Shown here: piece by piece, positions 17,887 to 26,592 of the stretch
How positions within the stretch are numbered: the first letter of the stretch is position 1
Layout of the letters: every line of letters begins with the position of its first letter
Source of the DNA: Rhodoligotrophos defluvii
Lineage (GTDB): Bacteria; Pseudomonadota; Alphaproteobacteria; Rhizobiales; Im1
Reading direction: 5' to 3'
Length of the DNA stretch: 64,000 nt
Assembly (NCBI RefSeq): GCF_005281615.1
Contig: NZ_SZZM01000001.1
Span: 654,496-718,495 of the forward strand
Made by a program: the position numbers and the translations under genes
Notes under the pieces: generated by a model
What the model was told of the DNA's origin: nothing
What the model saw: only the letters and a program-made list of their open reading frames with translations
Databases searched by the model: none

Positions 17887-18869
17887 GCGGGCACGAGGCC
17901 GGGCGCCGGTGTGGCGGTGAGTGATTTGGCGAGATCGAGCGCCTGGCGAGAGGCAGGTCGTGAGGCCCGCGCGATGTTGAACCGGCGGTGCCGCTCGGAA
18001 AACATTGAGGTGAGCACGACCCCTTGCGGGTTGGCGGCCAAGGCGCGGTCCAGGAGCAGGGCGCCGGCGGCGTCCGGCAAAGGCCCGGCATAGCCGGCCT
18101 CCGCCAGCTGACGCTGTGCCTGCGGGTCTTGCGCCAGCCGCTGAACCAGCCGCTCCAGCGCGCCGTCCACCCCGAACACCGAATGGGTCACGGTGGCGAT
18201 GGGACGTCTCGCGGCTCGGGCTATCTGAGGCACCGCGTCGATGTCGAGACCATCGGCACATTGGGCGAAGCTGAAGGGGCCGGGTTGCGCCGCACCTGCG
18301 AGACAGGCCCGCAAGCTCCCCGCAACCGAGACGTGACGCGCCTTGCCGGCACGCACCACCTCTTCCAGCGCCCGCAGCACGTCCTCGCGCGTGACATCGG
18401 CCGGGTCGGGATCGTGCAGGGCAAAGACGTCCACGTAATCGGTGCCGAGGCGGGTGAGCGACTGATCGAGCGACGCCTTGATCGTGCTGCCATCCAACGG
18501 CACCTTGCGATAGCGCGTGGCCGGCAGCGCGCGAAAGCCACGCCGCAGCGCCTTGAGCTTGCCGGCCACAGGGCGGGCCGCGGCATAGACCATTTTCATG
18601 AGCTGATTGCGCTCGGGATGGGTCAGGCCCACTTTGGTACAGACCTGAACCTGCTGGCGACGCTCTCTGAGGAAGGCGCCGACCGCCAGTTCCGCCTCTC
18701 CCGCGCCGTAGGGAGGCGCCACGTCATACCAGGTCACGCCAGCATCAAACGCTGCTTCGAGGCTTCGCAGCCCCTGCGCGCGCGATATGCGCGAGCCCAG
18801 GGAAGCGCAGCCGAAGCCGATGACCGAGGTTTCGATCTCCGTGCCGGGAAGTTTTACTTGCCTCACCAT
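17883..18869 (-). CDS. Aldo/keto reductase
   Basis: A 328-residue protein of the AKR superfamily. The candidate catalytic set is Asp and Tyr in YDVAPPYGAGEAELAVG, Lys in VCTKVGLTHP and His in FALHDPDPADV. It reduces aldehydes or ketones with NADPH. The ATG at 18869 is preceded by GAGGG and starts the first beta hairpin (VRQVKLPGTEIETSVIGFG); the longer frame is not protein-like. It is coupled to the GMC oxidoreductase, so the two redox enzymes probably act on related substrates, perhaps sugar precursors of the polysaccharide. Confidence 0.85.
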   Translation of the reverse strand: MVRQVKLPGTEIETSVIGFGCASLGSRISRAQGLRSLEAAFDAGVTWYDVAPPYGAGEAELAVGAFLRERRQQVQVCTKVGLTHPERNQLMKMVYAAARPVAGKLKALRRGFRALPATRYRKVPLDGSTIKASLDQSLTRLGTDYVDVFALHDPDPADVTREDVLRALEEVVRAGKARHVSVAGSLRACLAGAAQPGPFSFAQCADGLDIDAVPQIARAARRPIATVTHSVFGVDGALERLVQRLAQDPQAQRQLAEAGYAGPLPDAAGALLLDRALAANPQGVVLTSMFSERHRRFNIARASRPASRQALDLAKSLTATPAPGLVPA

Positions 18870-19009
18870 TAACGCTGCCCTCGTTCTTCGGCCGTGCCGG
18901 GACGTGTTGCTTCGTTCCATTTTGAACCAGGGAACCCTTTCCGGTCCCAAGTTCGTCCTTGCTGACGCGACGGTGCCAGGGATACCGTGCCGGCCAGCAA
19001 GCATCGAGC

Positions 19010-20029
19010 ATGTGGGTAGCGAACGGCGTGCCAAGCGGAGGAAGCGACAGGGCAGTTTGGCTGATAGCAGCCTTGCTTCTCATCCCGTTGCTGCCGGGCA
19101 CCGTCTGGGCGAACCCGACCTGCAAGCTCGCATTGCCGCCGAGCCAGCCGCTGAAAGTTGAAGGGTTTTACGCCGACAGCCAGGGGAGCGTGGTGGATGG
19201 CTCAAAGCGCGCAGCCAGGGATAAGGCGGTGGCCCCCTATGAAGCTTTCGTCCGCCTGCAGCAGCAGCGCGCGGATGCCTATCTCGTCCGTGGCGACGAG
19301 GCGGCCGGCCGCTGCGCGCTCGACAATTTGGCGCTGTGGGCCGAACGCCGTGCGCTGACCGGCCGCTGGTCCTCGCGCCAGGCCAATTACGAGCGGAACT
19401 GGTATCTCGGGGCCCTGGCCCTCGCCTATCTGAAGGTCATGGCGCTGGCCGATCCGTCGGAACGTGCTCGCATCGCGCGCTGGCTCGAGGAGATGGCCGC
19501 ACCAATCCCAGATTTCCTCGCGCGGGACGACGTGCCGGAGAACAACCTGGCCTATTGGGCCGGTCTTGCGATGGCGGCCACGGCGCTGGCGACGGGCGAC
19601 GGGCGACTGCGGAAACAGGCGGATGGGATCCTGGCGCAAGGCCTTGCCGCCATAGCGCCGGATGGGACCCTTCCTCTGGAAATGGAACGCGGCGGGAAGG
19701 CTCTCGACTATCATTGCTTCGCCGCAGCACCGCTTGCCGCCATGGCCTTCATGGCGAAGGCGCGCGGTGACACCGTGGACTTTGCAAGCCTCAAGCGCTT
19801 GGGCGAGCGCATTATCGCCGGCCTCCGTGACCCCTCCTCGTTCGCGGCCATGGCAGGCGCACCTCAGGAATCGCCCCCTCAATGGAACCTCGCCTGGTTC
19901 GGCTTCTATGGGGCGTTGGTCCCGACGGATAACCTGCCCCCTCATGCCGCCAACAGCCATTTCCTGGGTGGCGATGTGGCTGCCACCATGCAGGCGATAA
20001 AGACCGCGACGCGCCGAGACGTTCGTTGA
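19010..20029 (+). CDS. Secreted alginate-lyase-like protein (PL5/AlgL fold)
   Basis: A 339-residue protein with a signal peptide (WLIAALLLIPLLPGTVWA) and an all-helical alginate-lyase domain. In AlgL-type lyases the catalytic region reads NNHSYW, followed later by an Arg and a Tyr. Here the first part reads NNLAYW (19541-19558), with Leu in the place of the catalytic His, while LEMERGGKALDYH keeps the Arg and Tyr. It could trim or bind a uronic-acid-containing polysaccharide in the periplasm, or be catalytically altered. The start is uncertain: ATG at 19010 is chosen and a TTG lies at 18959. It is the first gene of the rightward polysaccharide operon. Confidence 0.7.
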   Translation: MWVANGVPSGGSDRAVWLIAALLLIPLLPGTVWANPTCKLALPPSQPLKVEGFYADSQGSVVDGSKRAARDKAVAPYEAFVRLQQQRADAYLVRGDEAAGRCALDNLALWAERRALTGRWSSRQANYERNWYLGALALAYLKVMALADPSERARIARWLEEMAAPIPDFLARDDVPENNLAYWAGLAMAATALATGDGRLRKQADGILAQGLAAIAPDGTLPLEMERGGKALDYHCFAAAPLAAMAFMAKARGDTVDFASLKRLGERIIAGLRDPSSFAAMAGAPQESPPQWNLAWFGFYGALVPTDNLPPHAANSHFLGGDVAATMQAIKTATRRDVR

Positions 20030-20167
20030 TGCTGCGACGCGCTGCCGCATCTCGCGGCGGTGTTCTGTGTCACCGCAATCGCGGCATCGTTCTTGCGATG
20101 CCATGGCGTAACGTCAACCTCCGGCTCCGGTCGAACCGACCGGCCTCAAACCCATGCTGATAACGCA

Positions 20168-21577
20168 ATGACGATGGACCGCGTCGAAGGCCGCCTGTTC
20201 CTCGGTACGGGAAATCCACGGATTTCCTGGCTAGCCTTCGCGCTTACGGCCGCTGCGCTCGACGCTTCGGCGATCTTGGTCGCGGCCTTCGTAACCGGGC
20301 CAGCCTATTATCTCGCGAGCTTCGGCAACACCGACTCGCTGGCGCAGCATCTCGAATGGGGCGGCACTTTCGCGCTCGTCTTCCTCGTGATTGCCTCCGC
20401 GCGCGGATCCTATCGGTTCCGCAACTACGTCCAGTCCAAGAACCGGTTCGACGACCTGCTGCTCACGTGGACGATAACGTCCGGGATCGTGCTGGCGCTG
20501 GTCTTCCTGCTCAAAGCGGGGGCTGACTATTCGCGCGGTGCCACCGTCGTTCTCTACTTCTCCGGGCTTGCGGCCCTGTTCACCCTCAGGCTCGCCACGG
20601 CCCGACTGGCGGAAATCCTGGCGCGGTCTGCGGGTTTTGCGGCGCGCAAGGTGGTGCTGGTGGGCCGGCGCGACGACATTGCGAGCCATATGCGCCGCTA
20701 TGACCTGCGCGACGTGGGGTGGAGCGCCGTCGGCATCGTCGAACTGGACAACGTGGTCGAGACTGCCGTTCAGATGCAAGGAACCATCCGGCAGCTCAGG
20801 CCGGACGATGTCATCCTGGTCGTTCCCTGGTCCGAGGTGTCGCTGATCGAGACGCTCACGGACGCCCTGATGGAAACGCCCGTTGCCATCCATATTGCGC
20901 CGGGTCCCTTTCTCGACCGCTATGCGGGCATGGGCACCGCTGGCAACGCCGCCGGGCTGATCCTGGTGCGGGCTGCGTTCCAGCGCACGGATGTCATCAC
21001 CAAGCGCATCTTCGACATTGTGGTTGCCTCGGTCGCGCTGCTGCTGCTTCTGCCCGTCCTTGTCCTAACCGCCATCGCCATCAAGCTGGACAGCCGCGGG
21101 CCGGTTTTGTTCCGGCAGACGCGCCACGGCTTCAATCACCAGACTTTCCGCGTGTTCAAGTTCCGCTCCATGACGGTGATGGAGGATGGGGAGGCGTTTC
21201 GCCAGGCAACCAAGAACGATGCGCGCATCACCCGGGTCGGTCGCTGGATCAGGCGCACCAATATCGACGAGCTGCCGCAGTTCCTCAACGTGCTGCTCGG
21301 GGACATGTCGGTGGTGGGGCCGCGGCCGCATCCGGTAAACCTCAACAAGGCCTTCGACGGGCGGATCGCCTACTACGCCAGGCGTCACATCGCCAAGCCG
21401 GGGATTACCGGTTGGGCACAAGTGCACGGCCTGCGCGGCGAAACCGACACGGAAGAGAAGATGCGCGCCCGCATCGAATATGACCTCTACTATCTCCGGA
21501 ACTGGTCACTGTGGCTCGACGTCAAGATCGTGCTCATGACGGTCTTCTCGCCGAAGAGCTACCGCAACGCCGGCTGA
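20168..21577 (+). CDS. Undecaprenyl-phosphate sugar phosphotransferase (WcaJ/ExoY type)
   Basis: A 469-residue membrane enzyme with four N-terminal helices (about residues 17-140), a central nucleotide-fold-like domain and a C-terminal bacterial sugar transferase domain. The latter begins with KRIFDIVVASVALLLLLPVL and holds FRQTRHGFNHQTFRVFKFRS, IDELPQFLNVLLGDMSVVGP and RPHP. It starts repeat-unit assembly by moving a sugar phosphate onto undecaprenyl phosphate. The ATG at 20168 is chosen over an upstream alternative because it starts just before the first helix. It leads directly into the deacetylase gene five bases later. Confidence 0.92.
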   Translation: MTMDRVEGRLFLGTGNPRISWLAFALTAAALDASAILVAAFVTGPAYYLASFGNTDSLAQHLEWGGTFALVFLVIASARGSYRFRNYVQSKNRFDDLLLTWTITSGIVLALVFLLKAGADYSRGATVVLYFSGLAALFTLRLATARLAEILARSAGFAARKVVLVGRRDDIASHMRRYDLRDVGWSAVGIVELDNVVETAVQMQGTIRQLRPDDVILVVPWSEVSLIETLTDALMETPVAIHIAPGPFLDRYAGMGTAGNAAGLILVRAAFQRTDVITKRIFDIVVASVALLLLLPVLVLTAIAIKLDSRGPVLFRQTRHGFNHQTFRVFKFRSMTVMEDGEAFRQATKNDARITRVGRWIRRTNIDELPQFLNVLLGDMSVVGPRPHPVNLNKAFDGRIAYYARRHIAKPGITGWAQVHGLRGETDTEEKMRARIEYDLYYLRNWSLWLDVKIVLMTVFSPKSYRNAG

Positions 21578-21581
21578 TACC

Positions 21582-22274
21582 ATGCTGCCCGACCGACTGG
21601 TGCTGACATTTCATGGGCTGGGGAGGCCGGCCGGCGCCATCGACCCGGCGGAGGCGCCCTATTGGGTCGACACGTCCGTGCTGCACGAGGCGGTGGACGC
21701 GGCGCGGCGCGACCCGCGCATCGAAATCACCTTCGACGACGGCTACGCATCAGATTTCCACATCGCCTGTCCGGTGCTGGCACAAGCGGGGCTTTCCGCC
21801 ACGTTCTTCGTGCTGGCGGGCCGGCTCGGGCAGCAAGGGTCGCTCTCCAAATCAGACCTGGCCGAGATGGCAGCCATGGGCATGCGGATCGGCAATCACG
21901 GCCATGATCATGTGAACTGGACCAAATGCGCTGACGATACCTTGCGGCGCGAGCTCTATGATGCGCGCGCGGTGATCGAGGATGCAGCCGGCTGCGCCGT
22001 CGACACTCTGTCGGTGCCTTTCGGCGCCTTCGATGCCCGGGTGCTCCGCACGGCCTTCGCGGCAGGGTACCGCCGCGTCCATACCAGCTCCGGCGGGCTT
22101 GCCCATCGCGGCGCCCGCCTGGTGCCGCGCAACACGGTGCGCAGTGATCTCGACGTCGGCCGCATGATCGCGGACCTTACGGGCTGGCAAAGCCGTGCCA
22201 GGTCCGCGGTGCGCGACCCGATCCGGCGCTGGAGATATGGCGTCAATACATGGGCGGCAGATCGCGCCCCGTAA
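21582..22274 (+). CDS. Polysaccharide deacetylase (NodB/CE4 fold)
   Basis: A 230-residue protein with the CE4 motifs ITFDDGYASD (catalytic Asp pair) and IGNHGHDHVNW (metal-binding histidines), and a later SVPFGAFD motif. It removes N-acetyl groups from polysaccharide or a lipid-linked intermediate. No signal peptide is seen, so a cytoplasmic or membrane-edge site is likely. It begins four bases after wcaJ-like gene stop. Its 3' end overlaps the convergent glycosyltransferase gene by 32 bases. Confidence 0.85.
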   Translation: MLPDRLVLTFHGLGRPAGAIDPAEAPYWVDTSVLHEAVDAARRDPRIEITFDDGYASDFHIACPVLAQAGLSATFFVLAGRLGQQGSLSKSDLAEMAAMGMRIGNHGHDHVNWTKCADDTLRRELYDARAVIEDAAGCAVDTLSVPFGAFDARVLRTAFAAGYRRVHTSSGGLAHRGARLVPRNTVRSDLDVGRMIADLTGWQSRARSAVRDPIRRWRYGVNTWAADRAP

Positions 22275-23142
22275 TCTCCCGAAGCTTGCCGAGATTGAGC
22301 CAGGCCTTCTGCCTGAGCTTCAGCGAGCGGGCCCGGCACACCGGCCGCAACAGGGCCGCACCGGCCCCACCGATCAGCGCTTTCGCCCCGGCATCCATGT
22401 AAAAGGCGATGTGCCGCGGATCGAGCTTGCCGCCGGGGCCGATGCGCAGTCGGGCGTAGGACTGGCCCGACCGCAGCGCCCGGCGCCTGATATAGCCGAG
22501 ATCGAGCCGAGCGGGCGGTGCTTCCTCATAGATATGGGCGTCGTCGGTGGCGATGATCACCGCTCCCGCACGGTGCAGACGGCTGAAGAAGTCCGTGTCC
22601 TCGCCACCCGTCCGGCCGAGCCCCACATCGAACCGCAGGCCATGCTGCTCGACCGGGGCGCGGCGGAACAGCACATTGCCCGAGCGCCCGGTCTCGAGCC
22701 TGCGGCCCCGCGGCCCCCATTCGATATAGAGAGGATTGGCGGCTGCGAGCCAGGCCGGCGTGCCCTCGGGATATTGCGGGAAGACCGGGCCGATGACCAC
22801 CTCGGCCCCGAATTCCGCCGCCGCCGCGAACATGCGCACCAGCCAGTCGGATGCGACCCACTCGTCATCATCCACGAAGGCGATCCACTCGCCCTGGGCC
22901 GCGTCCAGCACGGCATTGCGCGCCGCCGATATGTTGCCCGCGCCGACCGCCAGGGCGCGGACGGGCAAGCCCCACGGTGCGCCGCCAGCGACGATGGCCG
23001 CCGCCCCGCCACCGGGATCATCGTCGGCGACGATCACCTCCGCAGCGATGCCGTCGGGAATGCGCATGGCCCCGAGCGATCGAAGGGTGCGCGCAAGGCC
23101 CGGCCGCCCGCAGCTCGCGATGCCGATGGTCAGCCGTTCCAT
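22243..23142 (-). CDS. Family 2 glycosyltransferase
   Basis: A 299-residue GT-A-fold enzyme starting MERLTIGIASCGRPGLARTL. The nucleotide-sugar contact VIVADDDPGG and the metal-binding WIAFVDDDEWVASDW are visible, with RRNVLF/TGGEDTDFFSRL-like acceptor motifs (GRTGGEDTDFFSRLH). It adds a sugar to the growing lipid-linked repeat. The start at 23142 overlaps the end of the ligase gene by 13 bases, which places it last in the leftward three-gene operon. Confidence 0.85.
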   Translation of the reverse strand: MERLTIGIASCGRPGLARTLRSLGAMRIPDGIAAEVIVADDDPGGGAAAIVAGGAPWGLPVRALAVGAGNISAARNAVLDAAQGEWIAFVDDDEWVASDWLVRMFAAAAEFGAEVVIGPVFPQYPEGTPAWLAAANPLYIEWGPRGRRLETGRSGNVLFRRAPVEQHGLRFDVGLGRTGGEDTDFFSRLHRAGAVIIATDDAHIYEEAPPARLDLGYIRRRALRSGQSYARLRIGPGGKLDPRHIAFYMDAGAKALIGGAGAALLRPVCRARSLKLRQKAWLNLGKLREITGRDLPPMY

Positions 23143-24428
23143 GGCAGCTTGCTCCGAGCGCTGGCGGCAAGAGCAGCCGCGAGCACGAAGATCATGGACA
23201 TGTAGTCGAACCCGCGAAACCACGCGGTCTCCAAGAGATTATAGAGCATGAGGAAGACGATCAGGGTAATGCAGAGATAGCCGAGGCTGAAGCTGCGCTT
23301 CAGCACCTGGCCGGCGGTGCCGAGGGCGGCGGCCAGCGTGAGCGTCAACAGCCCCAGGCCGAAGAAGCCGGTCTGCAGGACGATATCGACATAGCCGTTA
23401 TGGGCATGCGGCATGCGGGCGACGAAGCCCGGCGCCTCCCGGAAGCTCGGCGACTCGACGCCGGTCTGCCAGAAGGACTCGAAACCGTAGCCGAGCCAGG
23501 GATGGCGCTGGGCCATGGACGAGGCGAAGGCCCAGATGTCGGTACGGGTGGTGAGCGTCGGATCGCCGAACAGAGCATAGGCGACGGACTCGAATGTCCA
23601 GACGTAACAGGCGATGCCGATGAAATAGACGAGCACCACCGCGCCGATGAGTCCCGCGACCAGGACGGGGACGGAAAGGCGGAAGGCGCGGGCGGCAATG
23701 CAAATGGCGAGTACGAGCGGCGGCACCATGAGGGCGAGGCCGAGGGAGGTTTTCGACTTGCTGAGCACCAGCAGGGCCAGCGATATCGGGATGATCACCC
23801 AGGCGAGCAGCCGGATCCGGCCGGGGCGCGCCGCCAACTGATGCAAGGCGAACAGCAGCCCCAGGGCAGCGGCTGCGCCGAGCCCGTTCTTCTGCGGGAA
23901 CAGCCCTTCGTAACCCAGGGGGCCGGGCGCGGTGACCGAGACCACCGCCAAGTTGGTGATGAGTACGGCGGCCAGCATCCAGAAGATGCGGTCGACCACC
24001 CCGTCCGGGTCGTCGGCGGCTGCGATCGACAGGATCAGCGTGCCGATGATGGTGATCTGCAGGATCGCCCGCTTCAGAGCGATGTCCGGCACGATCGACC
24101 AGCCCGCCGAGACGACGAACAGACCGAGCATGAGCGCAACCAGGAGCACGGCGGGGTCGCGCAGCGCCGGGCTGCGGCGGTAGCACGTTGCGAGCCAGAC
24201 GAACAGCGCGACCAGGAATATGGCGGGGAAGAAGACCTGGTTCAGCAAAGTCGACTGGTTCTCAGCGATCCGCTCGGCCAGCGCCGGGTCGGTGTCGGGG
24301 CTGCGGCCATAGAGAACGGGCCAGATGAACAGGCTGTAGAAAAGGGTGATCGCGGGGAGCCACCGCGCGAGCTTGCGTGCCCACAGCGCCGTCCCCGGGT
24401 TCACGCGGATATCGGTGGCTGTGCTCAT
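23130..24428 (-). CDS. O-antigen ligase/polymerase family membrane protein (Wzy_C)
   Basis: A 432-residue protein with about eleven hydrophobic segments. The Wzy_C-type region HPWLGYGFESFW followed by a loop and MPHAHNGYVDIVLQTGFFGL is typical for O-antigen ligases and polysaccharide polymerases. In a locus with a flippase and chain-length regulator it most likely acts as the polymerase (Wzy role), though the fold alone does not separate Wzy from WaaL. It starts four bases inside the end of the flippase gene. Confidence 0.85.
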   Translation of the reverse strand: MSTATDIRVNPGTALWARKLARWLPAITLFYSLFIWPVLYGRSPDTDPALAERIAENQSTLLNQVFFPAIFLVALFVWLATCYRRSPALRDPAVLLVALMLGLFVVSAGWSIVPDIALKRAILQITIIGTLILSIAAADDPDGVVDRIFWMLAAVLITNLAVVSVTAPGPLGYEGLFPQKNGLGAAAALGLLFALHQLAARPGRIRLLAWVIIPISLALLVLSKSKTSLGLALMVPPLVLAICIAARAFRLSVPVLVAGLIGAVVLVYFIGIACYVWTFESVAYALFGDPTLTTRTDIWAFASSMAQRHPWLGYGFESFWQTGVESPSFREAPGFVARMPHAHNGYVDIVLQTGFFGLGLLTLTLAAALGTAGQVLKRSFSLGYLCITLIVFLMLYNLLETAWFRGFDYMSMIFVLAAALAASARSKLPWNG

Positions 24429-25648
24429 GATGCGGGCACCAGCTGTGTCATGGGCTTACGCGCGCGGAGCACCAGCGCCAGGGACCAGACCACCGCGAGC
24501 AGCTCGCCGGCGGCCGCTGCGCCCACGGCATAGATCGGAGGAACGGTCCAGGCGAGGCCGGTGAGTGCGGCAAGCGAGACGGCGGCAGCTCCCACCGACA
24601 CGAAGGCCAGCGGCCGGAACAGGCGGGCCGCCTGCAGGTAATAGCCCAGGCAGATCTGGGCGAGGCTCAGGACGGTGGTGAACCCCCAGGCGGCGGTCAG
24701 CATGGCGATCTGCGGATGACGGCCGCGGAACAAGGCCGGCTCGATCCACGGCCAGGCCGCTGCGAGAATGCCGACATAGACCAGGCTCAGGGCCAGCACG
24801 CCGGCGGTGCCCACAAATAGGACGCGACGTGCCCGGCCTGCATCACCCTCGACGATCGCCCGGGTCATGGTCGGACGAGCAATGCGCCCCCAGGCGGAGG
24901 CGAGCAGCGACATGGGGCCCATCAGGACCCGGCCTGCCTGGACCTCGCCCAGAACGTCGGCGCCCCGCAAGCCCTCGACCATGAACACATAGCCGCGATA
25001 CTGCGCTTCCGTCGTGGCGGCGCCGGTGAGCGTCCAGCGCGATTCCCGCCAGGTGGAGCGGTAGGCGGCCAGTGCCTTGCCGAGTGGCGCCAGCCGTTGC
25101 GATGTCGCGGCCAGAACGACCGCCGCGGCGTTGCCGGCGGCAGTGCCGAGCAGCATGGCCTTGACGGGCTCGAGCATCGTCCACAGCACCGCAATGGCCG
25201 CGGCCGAGAGGCCGACCATGGCGGCGTCGATGACCAGGGCCCGGTGCGGCCGCATCAGCGTGAACGCCACGGCGCGCTGCGTCTCGCGCCAGAGGCCCGT
25301 CATGCACAGGGCGGCGGCAGCCAGCCCGTAGGTCATGTCGCCGCTGGTCAGCGCACAAAGACCTGCGACCAAGGGCAGCAGAATGAGCCGCAGCAGGTGA
25401 TCCGCCGTCAGCAGCACCCCCAGGGTCTGTTGCTGCTCGCCCTCGGGGCGCCCGGGAAGACCAACGCCGATGGGCGTGGCGATCAGGGCGTTGTGAAGGG
25501 AAGTGAGGATCAGGAGCAGCGTGAGCGCATAGGTGAAGAGGCCGAATTGCGCTGCGGACACATGCGCCAGCAGCAGCAGGTTCAGCGCGAGGCTGAACCC
25601 GCTGAGCATAGCCTGGTCGACCAGGGATAAGGCGATCGCCGTCCGCAT
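24425..25648 (-). CDS. Polysaccharide flippase (Wzx-like, MOP superfamily)
   Basis: A 407-residue inner membrane protein with about twelve hydrophobic segments and few charged residues, typical of the Wzx/MATE group that flips lipid-linked repeat units. I chose the ATG at 25648 (MRTAIALSLVDQAML), preceded by GAGAGACGG; the frame upstream of this is not protein-like. First gene of the leftward operon flippase, ligase, glycosyltransferase. It is divergent from the WecG-like gene, with shared upstream DNA at 25649-25836. Confidence 0.8.
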   Translation of the reverse strand: MRTAIALSLVDQAMLSGFSLALNLLLLAHVSAAQFGLFTYALTLLLILTSLHNALIATPIGVGLPGRPEGEQQQTLGVLLTADHLLRLILLPLVAGLCALTSGDMTYGLAAAALCMTGLWRETQRAVAFTLMRPHRALVIDAAMVGLSAAAIAVLWTMLEPVKAMLLGTAAGNAAAVVLAATSQRLAPLGKALAAYRSTWRESRWTLTGAATTEAQYRGYVFMVEGLRGADVLGEVQAGRVLMGPMSLLASAWGRIARPTMTRAIVEGDAGRARRVLFVGTAGVLALSLVYVGILAAAWPWIEPALFRGRHPQIAMLTAAWGFTTVLSLAQICLGYYLQAARLFRPLAFVSVGAAAVSLAALTGLAWTVPPIYAVGAAAAGELLAVVWSLALVLRARKPMTQLVPAS

Positions 25649-25836
25649 TTGCCGTCTCTCGTTGAGGCTCGCTTGGCCCGTGCAGGGGGCGTGCCACCGC
25701 GCGTCCCGCCTTTTCAGTGAGACAGAGGCATGAAAACTGCGACTGGCCTCCGCAGAACGATCTGGCGCCTGCACTCTCGTGCCGAAATGAGACGAGGGAC
25801 CCTGCAGGCACCGTTTCGATGTGGAGAGAAAGCTTC

Positions 25837-26592
25837 ATGCCGGCTGGCAACGACATAGCGGGGCGCGTGCGGTTCCTTGGCGCCCCTTACGACCTCAGGC
25901 CGATCGAGCAGGTGCTGTGCTCGCTGCAGGGCGCCAAGCCCGACGACTGGTTCCGGTATGTGGTGACGCCCAATGTGGACCATGTCACCAGGCTGAGGCA
26001 CCGCAAGGACCTGCTGCCGCTTTATGAGAACGCCTGGCAGAGCTGGTGCGACAGCCACATCGTGCGGCGCCTGGGCTTCCTGGTCGGCCTGCGGCTGCCC
26101 CATCTCAACGGCACCGACGTGGTCGAGCGGATCTTCGCCGAGGTCCTGCGGCCGGGAGACCGGCTCGCGGTGATTGCCGCGCGGCCCCAGGTGCTGGAGG
26201 CGCTCGCGTGGAAATATCCGCAATATCAGTTCGTCGGCCATGTACCGCCCATGGGCTTCGTGGACGACCCGGAGGCCTTCGAAGCCTGCGTCACGTTCGG
26301 CGCCACCTGTAATGCGCGCTTCCTGTTCATCGCCGTCGGCGCGCCGCAGTCGGAACAGGTGGCCTATGCGATCGCCCGCCGGCCCAGCGCGCAGGGCACG
26401 GCCTTCTGCATCGGCGCGGCCATGGAGTTCATGGGTGGGGTCAAGGCCCGCGCGCCGCGCCTGATGCAGCGGCTGGGCTTCGAATGGCTGCATCGCCTGC
26501 TCAGCGAGCCGCGGCGGCTCTGGCGGCGCTATGTGATGAGCGTGGGGCCGCTTGCCATGCTGTTCGCCAGGGAGGTGGTCCGGTGGAGATGA
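25837..26592 (+). CDS. WecG/TagA/CpsF-family glycosyltransferase
   Basis: A 251-residue GT26-type enzyme. The family N-terminal VTPNVDHVTRL stretch, a LNGTDVVERIF motif and the C-terminal APRLMQRLGFEWLHRLLSEP (the usual QRxGLEWLxRLxxEP pattern) are all visible. Such enzymes transfer N-acetylmannosaminuronate-like or other sugars to the lipid intermediate. GGAGAG lies upstream of the ATG at 25837; other starts at 25717 and 25819 are less likely. Its TGA overlaps the next ATG as ATGA. Confidence 0.85.
   Translation: MPAGNDIAGRVRFLGAPYDLRPIEQVLCSLQGAKPDDWFRYVVTPNVDHVTRLRHRKDLLPLYENAWQSWCDSHIVRRLGFLVGLRLPHLNGTDVVERIFAEVLRPGDRLAVIAARPQVLEALAWKYPQYQFVGHVPPMGFVDDPEAFEACVTFGATCNARFLFIAVGAPQSEQVAYAIARRPSAQGTAFCIGAAMEFMGGVKARAPRLMQRLGFEWLHRLLSEPRRLWRRYVMSVGPLAMLFAREVVRWR

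Noticed and set aside
16198-18093. 631-codon plus-strand frame opposite the GMC oxidoreductase
   Set aside because: Arg/Ala/Gly-rich translation with no motif, opposite a protein with clear FAD and GMC motifs; a high-GC shadow frame.
22851-24533. 560-codon plus-strand frame opposite the O-antigen ligase gene
   Set aside because: Composition is typical of an antisense shadow; the minus strand encodes a well-formed membrane protein.
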